From Streptomyces sp. V3I8 (lineage in GTDB: Bacteria; Actinomycetota; Actinomycetes; Streptomycetales; Streptomycetaceae): DNA of 64,000 nt. Position 1 is the stretch's first letter. Each line of letters begins with the position of its first letter. A program made the translations under genes and the position numbers. The stretch covers positions 6,324,001 through 6,388,000 of the forward strand of contig NZ_JAUSZL010000002.1 in assembly GCF_030817535.1 (NCBI RefSeq), read 5' to 3'. The notes under the pieces were generated by a model that searched no databases, was not told the origin of the DNA, and saw only the letters and a list, made by a program, of their open reading frames with translations. Positions 25,328 to 34,642 of this stretch are shown piece after piece.

Positions 25328-25998
25328 CCATCCGCGTCCTGCTCGCCGACGACCAGGCACTGCTGCGCAGCGCCTTCCGTGTCCTGGTCGACTCCGAGTC
25401 CGACATGGAGGTCGTGGGAGAGGCCTCGGACGGTGCGGAGGCGGTGCGGCTGGCGCGCGAGGAACGGGCCGACGTCGTCCTGATGGACATCCGCATGCCC
25501 GGCACCGACGGCCTGGCCGCGACCCGCCTCATCAGCGCCGATCCCGGCCTCGCGCACGTCCGCGTCGTCATGCTGACGACCTTCGAGGTCGACGAGTACG
25601 TGGTCCAGTCACTGCGCGCCGGCGCCTCCGGCTTCCTCGGCAAGGGCTCCGAGCCGGACGAGCTGCTCAACGCCATCCGTGTCGCGGCCGGCGGCGACGC
25701 GCTGCTGTCGCCCGTCGCCACGAAGGGCCTGATCGCGAAGTTCCTCGCGCAGGACGACGACGACCGGGACCCCGCCCGCGCCGAACGCCTCGACGCGCTC
25801 ACCGTCCGCGAGCGCGAGGTCCTCGTCCAGGTCGCCGGCGGGCACTCCAACGACGAGATCGCCGAACGCCTCGAGGTCAGCCCGCTCACGGTCAAGACGC
25901 ACGTCAACCGGGCCATGGCCAAGCTGCGGGCACGCGACCGGGCGCAGCTCGTGGTAATCGCGTACGAATCCGGACTGGTACGCCCAAGGGTGGAGTGA
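25324..25998 (+). CDS. NarL/LuxR-family response regulator
   Basis: 224 residues. The receiver domain (1-120) has acidic pocket DD at 10-11, phospho-acceptor Asp55 in VVLMDIRMPG, Thr in MLTTF, and the lysine position in FLGKGSEP. A LuxR helix-turn-helix (about 158-220) reads LTVREREVLVQVAGGHSNDEIAERLEVSPLTVKTHVNRAMAKL. Cognate to the kinase it overlaps. The targets are unknown; the RND transporter 190 bp downstream on the same strand is a candidate by position only. Confidence 0.95.
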   Translation: MTIRVLLADDQALLRSAFRVLVDSESDMEVVGEASDGAEAVRLAREERADVVLMDIRMPGTDGLAATRLISADPGLAHVRVVMLTTFEVDEYVVQSLRAGASGFLGKGSEPDELLNAIRVAAGGDALLSPVATKGLIAKFLAQDDDDRDPARAERLDALTVREREVLVQVAGGHSNDEIAERLEVSPLTVKTHVNRAMAKLRARDRAQLVVIAYESGLVRPRVE

Positions 25999-26191
25999 GT
26001 TCCCCCCGTACGTACTGCGGTCGCGGTATGCGCCGTATAAGGAAACGGGACCTGGGGGCGACGGGACCCCCCTCACCCATGGCTCAGAGTGATAGACGAA
26101 CGCTCACATGAGCCCATCGCGCCGCTCGCGCCCCACCAGCCACAGCTCCGCGCCACAGAAACCCGAGCAACAGAAGAGAGACCCGCCACCC

Positions 26192-29100
26192 ATGTCCTGG
26201 CTGTCCCGTTTCAGCCTCGCCCAGCGTGCCCTGATCGGGCTGATGTCGGTCATCGCGCTCGCCTTCGGGGCGATAGCGATCCCGCAACTCAAGCAGCAGC
26301 TGCTGCCCACCATCGAACTGCCCATCGTGTCGGTCCTGGCGCCGTACCAGGGCGCGTCCCCCGACGTGGTGGAGAAGCAGGTCGTCGAGCCCATCGAGGA
26401 CAACCTCGAAGCGGTCGACGGGATCTCCGGCGTCACCTCCACGGCCAGCGAGGGCAACGCCCTGATCATGGCCTCGTTCGACTACGGCAACGACTCCGCG
26501 CAGATCGTGGCCGACGTCCAGCAGGCCGTGAACCGCGCCCGCGTCCAGCTCCCGGACGACGTGGACCCGCAGGTCGTCGCCGGTTCCACCGACGACATCC
26601 CCACCGTGGTCCTCGCCGTCACCTCGGACCGGGACCAGCAGGCCCTCTCGGACCAGCTGGACCGTACCGTCGTCCCCGCGCTCAAGGGCATCGACGGCGT
26701 CGGCCAGGTCACGGTCGACGGCGTACGGGACCTCGAGGTCGCGGTCACGCCCGACGACGCGAAGCTGGCGAGGGCGGGGCTGACCACGGCCGCGCTCGGC
26801 CAGGCCCTCCAGGCGGGCGGCGCGACCGTCCCGGCAGGATCCTTCGACGAGGACGGCAGCAACCGCACGGTCCAGGTCGGCGGCGGCTTCACCTCGCTGA
26901 AGCAGATCGAGGACCTGATGGTCACCGGCGCGGGCGGCAAGAAGCCCGTGCGCCTCGGCTCCGTCGCCGCCGTCGAGGAGAAGGCCGCCAGGACGGAGTC
27001 CATCACCCGCACGGACGGCAAACCCAGCCTCGCCGTCTCGGTCACCATGGACCACGACGGCAGCGCGGTCGCGGTCTCCGACGCCGTCCAGGACAAGCTG
27101 CCGGGCCTGCGCAAGGACCTCGGCTCCGGCGCCACGCTGACGGTCGTCAGCGACCAGGGTCCCGCCGTCTCCAAGTCCATCGAGGGCCTGACCACCGAAG
27201 GCGCGCTCGGACTGCTCTTCGCGGTCCTGGTGATCCTGGTCTTCCTGGCGTCGGTCCGTTCGACGCTGGTGACCGCGGTCTCCATCCCGATGTCGGTCGT
27301 CCTCGCGCTGATCGTGCTGTGGGTGCGCGGCGAGTCGCTCAACGTCCTGACGCTGGGCGCCCTGACCATCGCCATCGGCCGGGTCGTCGACGACTCGATC
27401 GTGGTCCTCGAGAACATCAAGCGGCACCTCGGCTACGGCGAGGAGCGCCAGGAGGCGATCCTCGCCGCCGTGCGCGAGGTCGCGGGCGCCGTCACCGCCT
27501 CGACGCTCACCACCGTCGCGGTCTTCCTGCCCATCGGCCTGACCGGCGGCATGGTCGGCGAGCTGTTCGGCTCGTTCTCCCTGACGGTCACGGCGGCCCT
27601 GCTGGCCTCGCTGCTCGTCTCCCTGACGGTCGTACCGGTGCTCTCGTACTGGTTCCTGCGCGCCCCCAAGGACGTGCGCGGGGCGGACCCGGAGGAGGCT
27701 CGCCGCAAGGCCGAGGAGAAGGAGGCGCGCAGCCGCCTCCAGCGTTTCTACGTGCCCGTGCTGCGCTTCGCGACCCGCCGCCGCCTCACCAGCGTGGCCA
27801 TCGCGGTGGTGGTGCTCCTCGGTACGTTCGGCATGGCGCCCCTGCTGAAGACGAACTTCTTCGACCAGGGCGACCAGGAGGTCCTCACCGTCAAGCAGGA
27901 GCTGAAGCCCGGCACCAGCCTGGCCTCGACCGACGCCCAGGCGAAGAAGGTCGAGCAGATGCTCGCCGACGTCAAGGGCGTCGAGGACTACCAGGTCACG
28001 ATCGGCTCCTCCGGCTTCATGGCCGCCTTCGGCGGTGGCACCGACACCAACCAGGCCTCGTACACCGTCAAGGTCGCCGACTCGGCCTCCTTCGAAGACG
28101 TCCAGGACAGCATCGAGGAGGGGCTCGGCAAGCTCTCCGGCATCGGTACGACGACGGTCGCGGCCGGTGACGGGTTCGGCAGCCAGGACCTGAGCGTCGT
28201 GGTGAAGTCCGCCGACGGCGAGGTACTGCGTGAGGCGGCGGAGAAGGTCCGGGACGCGGTCGCCGGGCTCGACGACGTCACCGACGTCACCAGCGACCTC
28301 GCCCAGTCCGTGCCGCGGATCTCGGTCAAGGCCAACGACAAGGCGGCGGCCGCCGGGTTCGACGACACCACCCTCGGGGCGGCCGTCGGCCAGGCGGTGC
28401 GCGGCACCACCAGCGGCAAGGCGATCCTGGACGACACCGAGCGGGACGTCGTCATCACCTCGGCGAAGCCGGCGAAGACGCTGGCCGAGCTGCGCAACCT
28501 CAAGCTCGGCGCGGTGAAGCTCGGTGACATCGCGACGGTGAAGCTGGTCGACGGCCCGGTGTCGATGACCCGCATCGACGGTCAGCGCGCGGCCACCATC
28601 ACGGCCAAGCCGACCGGCGACAACACCGGCGCGGTCAGCAACAAGCTCACGACGAAGCTCGACGGGCTGAAGCTGCCGGCCGGCGCCACGGCCTCCATCG
28701 GCGGTGTGTCCGAGGACCAGGACGACGCGTTCGCCTCCCTCGGCCTCGCGATGCTCGCGGCGATCGCGATCGTGTTCATGCTGCTGGTGGCGACCTTCCG
28801 GTCGCTGATCCAGCCGCTGATCCTGCTCGTCTCGATCCCGTTCGCGGCGACGGGCGCGATCGGTCTGCTCCTGGTGACGGGCACCCCGCTGGGCGTGCCG
28901 TCGATGATCGGCATGCTGATGCTCATCGGCATCGTCGTCACCAACGCGATCGTGCTGATCGACCTGATCAACCAGTACCGCACGCAGGGCTACGGGGTCG
29001 TCGAGGCCGTGCTGGAAGGCGGCAGGCACCGTCTGCGGCCGATCCTCATGACGGCCCTGGCGACGATCTTCGCCCTGCTGCCGATGGCCCTCGGCGTCAC

Positions 29101-29290
29101 CGGCGAGGGCGGCTTCATCGCCCAGCCGCTCGCGGTGGTCGTGATCGGCGGTCTGATCTCGTCGACGCTGCTGACCCTGCTGCTCGTGCCGACGCTGTAC
29201 GCGATGGTCGAGCTGCGCAAGGAGCGGCGCGCGAAGAAGAAGTCCGCGAAGCGGGAGGCTGCCGCCCAGCCGGAGTCGGTGGGGGTGTAG
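26192..29290 (+). CDS. RND-family (HAE1/AcrB-like) efflux transporter
   Basis: About 1032 residues, full length for RND pumps. One helix near the start (FSLAQRALIGLMSVIALAFGAIAIP), then the first porter loop with PYQGASPDVVEKQVVEPIEDNLEAVDGI, helices 2-6 around residues 340-530 including the proton-relay region GRVVDDSIVVLENIKRH, a second loop, and the final helix set (about 850-1010). Driven by proton motive force; the substrate (drug, lipid or metal) cannot be told. No membrane-fusion partner is adjacent, as expected without an outer membrane. The start at MSWLSRF is favoured by family alignment; an in-frame ATG at 26108 adds a charged 28-residue extension. Confidence 0.92.
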   Translation: MSWLSRFSLAQRALIGLMSVIALAFGAIAIPQLKQQLLPTIELPIVSVLAPYQGASPDVVEKQVVEPIEDNLEAVDGISGVTSTASEGNALIMASFDYGNDSAQIVADVQQAVNRARVQLPDDVDPQVVAGSTDDIPTVVLAVTSDRDQQALSDQLDRTVVPALKGIDGVGQVTVDGVRDLEVAVTPDDAKLARAGLTTAALGQALQAGGATVPAGSFDEDGSNRTVQVGGGFTSLKQIEDLMVTGAGGKKPVRLGSVAAVEEKAARTESITRTDGKPSLAVSVTMDHDGSAVAVSDAVQDKLPGLRKDLGSGATLTVVSDQGPAVSKSIEGLTTEGALGLLFAVLVILVFLASVRSTLVTAVSIPMSVVLALIVLWVRGESLNVLTLGALTIAIGRVVDDSIVVLENIKRHLGYGEERQEAILAAVREVAGAVTASTLTTVAVFLPIGLTGGMVGELFGSFSLTVTAALLASLLVSLTVVPVLSYWFLRAPKDVRGADPEEARRKAEEKEARSRLQRFYVPVLRFATRRRLTSVAIAVVVLLGTFGMAPLLKTNFFDQGDQEVLTVKQELKPGTSLASTDAQAKKVEQMLADVKGVEDYQVTIGSSGFMAAFGGGTDTNQASYTVKVADSASFEDVQDSIEEGLGKLSGIGTTTVAAGDGFGSQDLSVVVKSADGEVLREAAEKVRDAVAGLDDVTDVTSDLAQSVPRISVKANDKAAAAGFDDTTLGAAVGQAVRGTTSGKAILDDTERDVVITSAKPAKTLAELRNLKLGAVKLGDIATVKLVDGPVSMTRIDGQRAATITAKPTGDNTGAVSNKLTTKLDGLKLPAGATASIGGVSEDQDDAFASLGLAMLAAIAIVFMLLVATFRSLIQPLILLVSIPFAATGAIGLLLVTGTPLGVPSMIGMLMLIGIVVTNAIVLIDLINQYRTQGYGVVEAVLEGGRHRLRPILMTALATIFALLPMALGVTGEGGFIAQPLAVVVIGGLISSTLLTLLLVPTLYAMVELRKERRAKKKSAKREAAAQPESVGV

Positions 29291-29325
29291 GCCACCGCCC
29301 CGGGGGCTCCGCCCCCGCACCCCCG

Positions 29326-29372
29326 TCGCGCAGGTCCCCGCACCCCTTTCAGGGGCGCGGGGACCTGCGCGG
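29326..29372. repeat. Dispersed repeat, inverted pair between convergent genes
   Basis: Copies at 29326-29347 (minus) and 29351-29372 (plus) with a 3-nt centre. Both arms carry the same change from the family consensus (GTTCC to GGTCC), so the hairpin is kept. Probably terminates the RND gene and nadA. Confidence 0.85.
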
Positions 29373-29399
29373 TCTTCTGTCCTTCAGGGGCGGGCCCGC

Positions 29400-30584
29400 C
29401 TACGGCAGGGCAAGCATCCGCTCCAGCGCCAGCTTGGCGAACTGCTCCGTCTCCCGGTCCACCTCGATGCGGTTGACGAGATTGCCCTCGGCCAGGGACT
29501 CCAGGGTCCAGACCAGGTGCGGCAGGTCGATGCGGTTCATCGTCGAGCAGAAGCAGACCGTCTTGTCGAGGAAGACGATCTCCTTGCCCTCGGGCGCGAA
29601 CCGGTTCGCCAGCCGCCGCACGAGGTTCAGCTCCGTGCCGATGGCCCACTTCGAGCCGGCCGGAGCCGCCTCCAGCGCCTTGATGATGTACTCCGTGGAG
29701 CCCACGTGGTCCGCCGCCGCCACGACCTCGTGCTTGCACTCGGGGTGGACGAGCACGTTCACGCCGGGGATGCGGGCGCGTACGTCCTCCACGGACTCCA
29801 CCGAGAAGCGGCCGTGCACCGAGCAGTGCCCCCGCCACAGGATCATCTTCGCGTTCCGCAGCTGCTCGGCGGTCAGCCCGCCGTTGGGCTTGTGCGGGTT
29901 GTAGAGGACGCAGTCGTCGAGCGACATCCCCAGGTCCCGCACGGCCGTGTTGCGCCCCAGGTGCTGGTCGGGCAGGAACAGCACCTTCTCGCCCTGCTCG
30001 AACGCCCAGTTCAGGGCCTTCTCCGCGTTGGACGACGTGCAGATCGTCCCGCCGTGCTTGCCCGTGAACGCCTTGATGTCCGCGGACGAGTTCATGTAGG
30101 AGACGGGCACGACCTGCTCGGCCACCCCGGCCTCGGTCAGCACGTCCCAGCACTCGGCGACCTGCTCGGCGGTGGCCATGTCGGCCATCGAGCACCCGGC
30201 GGCCAGGTCCGGCAGGACCACCTTCTGGTCGTCGGAGGTCAGGATGTCCGCCGACTCGGCCATGAAGTGCACACCGCAGAAGACGATGTACTCGGCCTCG
30301 GGGCGCGCCGCGGCGTCCCTGGCCAGCTTGAAGGAGTCGCCCGTGACATCCGCGAACTGGATGACCTCGTCGCGCTGGTAGTGGTGGCCGAGAACGAACA
30401 CCTTGCTGCCGAGCTTCTCCTTGGCGGCGCGGGCGCGCTCCACCAGGTTCGGGTCGGAGGGCGAGGGCAGGTCACCGGGACACTCGACGCCGCGCTCGCT
30501 CCGCGGGTCGGCCTCCCGGCCGAGGAGCAGCAGGGCGAGGGGCGTCGGCTGTACGTCGAGCACCTGGGTCTGGGCGGTGGTCAC
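29400..30584 (-). CDS. nadA: Quinolinate synthase
   Basis: 394 residues. NadA condenses iminoaspartate with dihydroxyacetone phosphate on a [4Fe-4S] cluster to make quinolinate for NAD. Visible motifs: VFVLGHHYQRDEVIQFAD, EYIVFCGVHFMAESADIL, HPECKHEV and the late VCFCSTMNRIDL, which provide the three cluster cysteines. The start GTG at 30584 (VTTAQTQV) was preferred over other frames to 30680; the AAAGGG ribosome binding site lies about 11 nt upstream. nadB and nadC are not adjacent. It diverges from erpA across a region with a 10-bp inverted repeat. Confidence 0.96.
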   Translation of the reverse strand: MTTAQTQVLDVQPTPLALLLLGREADPRSERGVECPGDLPSPSDPNLVERARAAKEKLGSKVFVLGHHYQRDEVIQFADVTGDSFKLARDAAARPEAEYIVFCGVHFMAESADILTSDDQKVVLPDLAAGCSMADMATAEQVAECWDVLTEAGVAEQVVPVSYMNSSADIKAFTGKHGGTICTSSNAEKALNWAFEQGEKVLFLPDQHLGRNTAVRDLGMSLDDCVLYNPHKPNGGLTAEQLRNAKMILWRGHCSVHGRFSVESVEDVRARIPGVNVLVHPECKHEVVAAADHVGSTEYIIKALEAAPAGSKWAIGTELNLVRRLANRFAPEGKEIVFLDKTVCFCSTMNRIDLPHLVWTLESLAEGNLVNRIEVDRETEQFAKLALERMLALP

Positions 30585-30686
30585 GACACACACCCTTTCT
30601 GTTCTGCGGCTCGCCTGGACCGTCCGGCTGGAACGGTCGAGCAGGACATGCCTTTTCGTCGAAATGACATTATCTATCATAACCGC

Positions 30687-30730
30687 TTCACGTCACGTTG
30701 ACGATGGCCATAGCGTCCATGTGACGTGAA
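30687..30730. promoter_or_regulatory. Inverted repeat in the nadA-erpA divergent region
   Basis: Perfect 10-bp arms TTCACGTCAC (30687-30696) and GTGACGTGAA (30721-30730), 24 nt apart. The adjacent ATTATCTATCATAA tract (30669-30682) is the most AT-rich stretch nearby and probably marks the nadA -10 region. A dimeric repressor site is plausible. Confidence 0.5.
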
Positions 30731-30888
30731 TCCCGTGGGGGTTGTCCACAGGCCGTTTTCCGCTTCCGGGCGGGTGTGCGAGCATGAAGGAGAAGACAAA
30801 GACTCGACGCCCGGCCCGGAATGAATCCGCGGCCCCACCGGTTGGAACCGTCGGCAAGCAGTCTCCGTACAACCCGGGAGAGAAGCAG

Positions 30889-31245
30889 ATGTCCGTATCG
30901 GACGAGACCACCACCGTGAGCGACGGCATCCTCCTGTCGGACGCCGCCGCGGCCAAGGTCAAGGGCCTGCTCGAGCAGGAGGGCCGCGACGACCTGGCCC
31001 TGCGCGTCGCCGTCCAGCCCGGCGGCTGCTCCGGCCTGCGGTACCAGCTCTTCTTCGACGAGCGTTCCCTCGACGGCGATGTCCTCAAGGAGTTCGGTGA
31101 CGTGAAGGTGGTCACCGACCGCATGAGCGCTCCGTACCTGGGCGGCGCCTCCATCGACTTCGTGGACACCATCGAGAAGCAGGGCTTCACGATCGACAAC
31201 CCGAACGCGACGGGTTCCTGCGCCTGCGGCGACTCGTTCAGCTAG
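30889..31245 (+). CDS. erpA: A-type iron-sulfur carrier (ErpA/HesB/IscA family)
   Basis: 118 residues. It carries Fe-S clusters to apo-proteins. The three cluster cysteines are Cys47 (GGCSGLRY) and Cys111/Cys113 (GSCACGDSF). Start at MSVSDE with GGGAGAGAAG upstream; an in-frame ATG at 30742 adds an unconserved basic stretch. It sits opposite nadA, whose product needs a [4Fe-4S] cluster, and upstream of the respiratory genes whose Rieske protein needs a [2Fe-2S] cluster. A strong terminator follows. Confidence 0.95.
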   Translation: MSVSDETTTVSDGILLSDAAAAKVKGLLEQEGRDDLALRVAVQPGGCSGLRYQLFFDERSLDGDVLKEFGDVKVVTDRMSAPYLGGASIDFVDTIEKQGFTIDNPNATGSCACGDSFS

Positions 31246-31278
31246 GACCTGTCCCGGTCCCGGGTCGTACCCGAGTGA

Positions 31279-31323
31279 CGCAGGAAGGCGGCGCCCCCTC
31301 CAGCGGGGCGCCGCCTTCCTGCG
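31279..31323 (+). terminator. Terminator hairpin after erpA
   Basis: A perfect 19-bp stem (31279-31297 with 31305-31323), 7-nt loop, followed by TTC; 33 nt past the stop codon. Confidence 0.92.
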
Positions 31324-31384
31324 TTCTAGCACCGGTCGGCCGGTGACAGCCGTCGGCCGTGGCGCTGTTCGGCCGGTCAGCCGG

Positions 31385-32983
31385 TCAGCCGGTCCGGTCC
31401 GGCAGGTCCTTCTCCGGCGGTACCGCCTTGCCGTCCGGGCCGACCACCTCGCGGTCCCCGAGCGGCTCGTCGAGACCGACCTTCTTGTGGAAGGTCTTCG
31501 CGATCATGATGCAGACCTTGTCCTTCCACGGCTCGTAGATCACCTCGACCTTCACCGTGCCGCCGCGCTCGTCCGCCGTGGCCGTGTAGTCGCCGCACAC
31601 CCCGCCCGTGAAGCGCACGGTCAGCTCCTTGCCCTTCACGCTGTACCCCTCGACCTGCTCGCCCCGGGCCGAGGGCTCCGCGCTCCCTCCGCCGGACTCG
31701 CCCGGCCGGGCCGTCGGGTCCTCGCCCGGACCGCTGCCGCTGTCCGTCGGCCGCGGAGCGGTCAGGTACTGCGGGTCGACCGCGGGATGGGTGACCGTGT
31801 AGCTGTCGTCGGTCCCCGCGGGCCGTACCTCGAAGAGCCAGGACGGGACCAGCGCCTGCCGGCCGTCCACGACGTGCGCGGCGAGCCCGAACACGGCGTC
31901 CTCGACGGCGATCGGGTCGGGCTTCGGCGCCGTGGCCGACGTCTCGCAGGGCGTCTCGGTCCCGTCCTCGGTGTTCTTGAGCGGTACGGGACCGGCGCAG
32001 CCGCCGATGCCCGCACGCCCGTCGCCGGTCCCGGCCCCGGTCCCGCCGGTCCCGGTTCCGTTCAGCAGGCGGAGCGTCCTGCTCGCGCCGAGCACGGGGT
32101 ACGTGTCCCCCTTCGCCGGTGTCTTCAACAGGCCGCTGCCGCCCACCACCCGGCCGTCCGGGCCGACCTGGACGCCGGTCGTCCAGCCGTAGGTCGGCAG
32201 CCCGCCGAACTGCGGCTCCGCGTTCACCACGCGCACGCCGTCCATCAGCTGGCCGGCGTCGAGCTTCGCCTCGTCCTGGCCGACCGCCTTGAGGACCGGT
32301 GCCGCCGCCTTCTTCGCGGCCTCCGCGCTCACCGGGTCCACGGCGGCGCCCCTGGAGCTCTCGCTGCCACCGCCCTTCCCGGTCCCGCCGGCGCTGCGGT
32401 TCGCACACGTGGTGGTGCCCTTGCAGTCGTCCCCGCCCGGCGCGAAGCGGCTGAACGTCCAGTTGCCGGGCGCCTTCCTGCTCACCCGCAGACCCGATCC
32501 GAAGCCGTCCTTCGTGGCGCCGACCTGCCAGGCGTCACCCGTCGCCTTCGGAGTGCCCGCCACGCCGAGGGCCTTCGCCAGCCTCGCCACCTCGGACGTG
32601 GTGACCTCGCCCTTCGTCCGGTACACGGCCGCGGCGGAGGGGCCGTCGGGCAGCTCGCCGTCGGCGCGGTAGACCGCGCCGTTCGGGTCGGGCTCGCCGG
32701 GCGCGATGCCCTCCGTGCCACCGGTGCCGCCGGTGCCGCCCGTCCCGTTCTCCGTGTGGCCCTCCAGGGCGAGGAGCGGCGGATTCCCGTCACGGCCGGG
32801 TGCGCCGGAACCGCCCCCGCCACCGGAACCGCCGGACGCGGTGGCGGCGACGTACGCCCCGCCGCCCCCGACGAGGAGCACCGCGGCCGCCACCGAGGCG
32901 ACGGCCGCGGGCGAACGCCGTCGGCGCGGCCGGTCCTCGGCGGCGGCTCCTGCCGCGTCGTTGTCGGATCGCTCGGTGTCCAC
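31385..32983 (-). CDS. Large membrane-anchored extracellular protein, unknown function
   Basis: 532 residues. A short basic cytoplasmic segment (1-35) precedes one membrane helix (about 36-58: VASVAAAVLLVGGGGAYVAA). A Gly/Ser-rich spacer with GGTGGTGGT repeats follows, then an extracellular region of about 430 residues with CKGTTTCANR, a GCAGP/CET pair and VCGDYT/VCIMI, so disulfides are likely. A Pro/Ser/Gly-rich linker (about 405-430) splits off a C-terminal module. No family is recognised. GTG at 32983 has AAGGAG 7 nt upstream, which decides the start over 33016. Confidence 0.8.
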   Translation of the reverse strand: MDTERSDNDAAGAAAEDRPRRRRSPAAVASVAAAVLLVGGGGAYVAATASGGSGGGGGSGAPGRDGNPPLLALEGHTENGTGGTGGTGGTEGIAPGEPDPNGAVYRADGELPDGPSAAAVYRTKGEVTTSEVARLAKALGVAGTPKATGDAWQVGATKDGFGSGLRVSRKAPGNWTFSRFAPGGDDCKGTTTCANRSAGGTGKGGGSESSRGAAVDPVSAEAAKKAAAPVLKAVGQDEAKLDAGQLMDGVRVVNAEPQFGGLPTYGWTTGVQVGPDGRVVGGSGLLKTPAKGDTYPVLGASRTLRLLNGTGTGGTGAGTGDGRAGIGGCAGPVPLKNTEDGTETPCETSATAPKPDPIAVEDAVFGLAAHVVDGRQALVPSWLFEVRPAGTDDSYTVTHPAVDPQYLTAPRPTDSGSGPGEDPTARPGESGGGSAEPSARGEQVEGYSVKGKELTVRFTGGVCGDYTATADERGGTVKVEVIYEPWKDKVCIMIAKTFHKKVGLDEPLGDREVVGPDGKAVPPEKDLPDRTG

Positions 32984-33183
32984 CGCATTGCTCCTTCTGC
33001 CACGCAGTCGTCCCACCGGAACCGGCCCTGACCGGGTCAGGGCACAGCAGGGTCGTATCCTGCCTCCCCTCGACGGGGGACGGCGATGGGACGCGGCAGG
33101 GGAGCGTGCGGTTCCCTTCGGGGGGAGCGGGTTCGTGCCGCGCGCGCCCGGTGGGAGTTCGGGCCCTGTGATCGGACCGTGAA

Positions 33184-33411
33184 TCAGTTCCCGTAGTCGG
33201 ACATGGCGTCCAGCAGACGGGCGGAGGCCTGCGGCACGGTCACGCCGTGGATGAGTGCCGGGGACACCGGGCGGGCAGTGATCCGGGCGGGAGCCTCCCA
33301 GTGCGGGACCATGCGCGCGCAGTCGCCCCGCAACTCCGCGAGACCGCCCTCGGTGACTCCGGGGGTGCCGGGGCCGAGCGGAGCGTCGCCATGGATCTTG
33401 AGGTTCGTCAT
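33184..33411 (-). CDS. Small conserved protein, unknown function
   Basis: 75 residues, MTNLKIHGDAPLGPGTPGVTEGG.... Soluble, with a Trp/Pro-rich centre (MVPHWEAPARITARPVSP). The ribosome binding site is weak. No family is recognised; codon use and position make it likely real. It diverges from the PfkB kinase, sharing a region with mirrored ACCCGATAG boxes. Confidence 0.65.
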   Translation of the reverse strand: MTNLKIHGDAPLGPGTPGVTEGGLAELRGDCARMVPHWEAPARITARPVSPALIHGVTVPQASARLLDAMSDYGN

Positions 33412-33452
33412 GACGGAACCGTATGCACCGGAAGGCCGCTTAAAAAGCCCTA

Positions 33453-33528
33453 CTATCGGGTAGTTCTGCCTGCTTCGCAGTTGTGGCTCACTCAGGACTC
33501 CACCGCCGGCCGAACGCCGACCCGATAG
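33453..33528. promoter_or_regulatory. Mirror-image ACCCGATAG boxes between divergent genes
   Basis: CTATCGGGT at 33453-33461 and ACCCGATAG at 33520-33528 form 9-bp inverted arms 67 bp apart. Each reads ACCCGATAG toward its own gene (the 75-residue gene left, PfkB right), as expected for two similar -10 regions or a looping operator. Confidence 0.45.
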
Positions 33529-33573
33529 CGTGAACTGTCAATCCCCCTCTCCCCGCAGGAGTGTGTCCTAGCC

Positions 33574-34548
33574 GTGCGTATCGCTGTCTCGGGCTCCATC
33601 GCCACCGACCACCTCATGACCTTCCCCGGCCGCTTCGCCGACCAGCTGGTCGCGGATCAGCTGCACACGGTCTCCCTCTCCTTCCTGGTCGACAACCTGG
33701 ACGTACGCCGGGGCGGTGTCGGCGCGAACATCGCGTTCGGCATGGGCCAGCTCGGCACCGCGCCGATCCTGGTCGGGGCCGCGGGCTCCGACTTCGACGA
33801 GTACCGGGCCTGGCTGGACCGGCACGGTGTCGACACCGAGTCCGTCCGCATCTCCGAGGTGCTGCACACCGCGCGCTTCGTCTGCACCACGGACGCCGAC
33901 CACAACCAGATCGGCTCGTTCTACACCGGGGCCATGAGCGAGGCCCGCCTCATCGAGCTCAAGAAGGTCGCCGACCGGGTGGGCGGCCTCGACCTCGTCC
34001 TGATCGGCGCCGACGACCCCGAGGGGATGCTCCGCCACACCGAGGAGTGCCGCAGCCGCTCGATCCCCTTCGCGGCCGACTTCTCCCAGCAGATCGCCCG
34101 CATGGACGGCGACGAGATCCGCCTGCTCCTGGACGGGGCGACGTTCCTCTTCTCGAACGAGTACGAGAAGGGGCTCATCGAGTCCAAGACCGGCTGGACC
34201 GACGCCGAGATCCTGTCCCGGGTGGGCCACCGGGTGACGACACTCGGCGCGCGCGGGGTGCGCATCGAGAGCGTGGGGGCGGACCCGATCGAGGTCGGTG
34301 TCCCGGAGGAGACGGCCAAGGTCGACCCGACGGGCGTCGGGGACGCCTTCCGGGCCGGGTTCCTGTCGGGGCTGGCCTGGGGGGTCCCGCACGAGCGGGC
34401 CGCGCAGGTCGGGTGCATGCTCGCGACGCTGGTCATCGAGACCAAGGGGACGCAGGAGTACCAGCTGCGGCGCTCGCACTTCCTCGACCGGTTCACGAAG
34501 GCGTACGGGCACGACGCGGCGGCCGAGGTCCAGGGGCATCTGGCCTAG
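33574..34548 (+). CDS. PfkB-family carbohydrate/nucleoside kinase (adenosine kinase-like)
   Basis: 324 residues, standard PfkB length. N-terminal signature RRGGVGANIAFGMGQLG (about 49-65) and C-terminal DPTGVGDAFRAGF (about 251-263), whose Asp in GVGDAF is the catalytic base. The opening GSIATDHLMTFPGRF matches the actinobacterial group that includes M. tuberculosis AdoK, which also lies beside ctaC; adenosine kinase activity is therefore a fair inference, not shown. GTG start with AGGAG 15 nt upstream. Confidence 0.9.
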   Translation: MRIAVSGSIATDHLMTFPGRFADQLVADQLHTVSLSFLVDNLDVRRGGVGANIAFGMGQLGTAPILVGAAGSDFDEYRAWLDRHGVDTESVRISEVLHTARFVCTTDADHNQIGSFYTGAMSEARLIELKKVADRVGGLDLVLIGADDPEGMLRHTEECRSRSIPFAADFSQQIARMDGDEIRLLLDGATFLFSNEYEKGLIESKTGWTDAEILSRVGHRVTTLGARGVRIESVGADPIEVGVPEETAKVDPTGVGDAFRAGFLSGLAWGVPHERAAQVGCMLATLVIETKGTQEYQLRRSHFLDRFTKAYGHDAAAEVQGHLA

Positions 34549-34642
34549 GGCCGCTGCCCGGAGCCCGTACGGTTCCGGTGTTTCGTTGCCTGCGGGTGCG
34601 AGCGGCCACAGCGGGCTCGCGGACGACCATGAACCGGAGCGC

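Noticed and set aside
26108..26191. Earlier start for the RND transporter
   Set aside because: The ATG at 26108 lacks a ribosome binding site and adds a charged, unconserved 28-residue segment; kept only as an alternative.
26084..29320. Long minus-strand open frame opposite the RND transporter
   Set aside because: Antisense shadow of a clear transporter gene; low-complexity Asp/Arg/Gly product.
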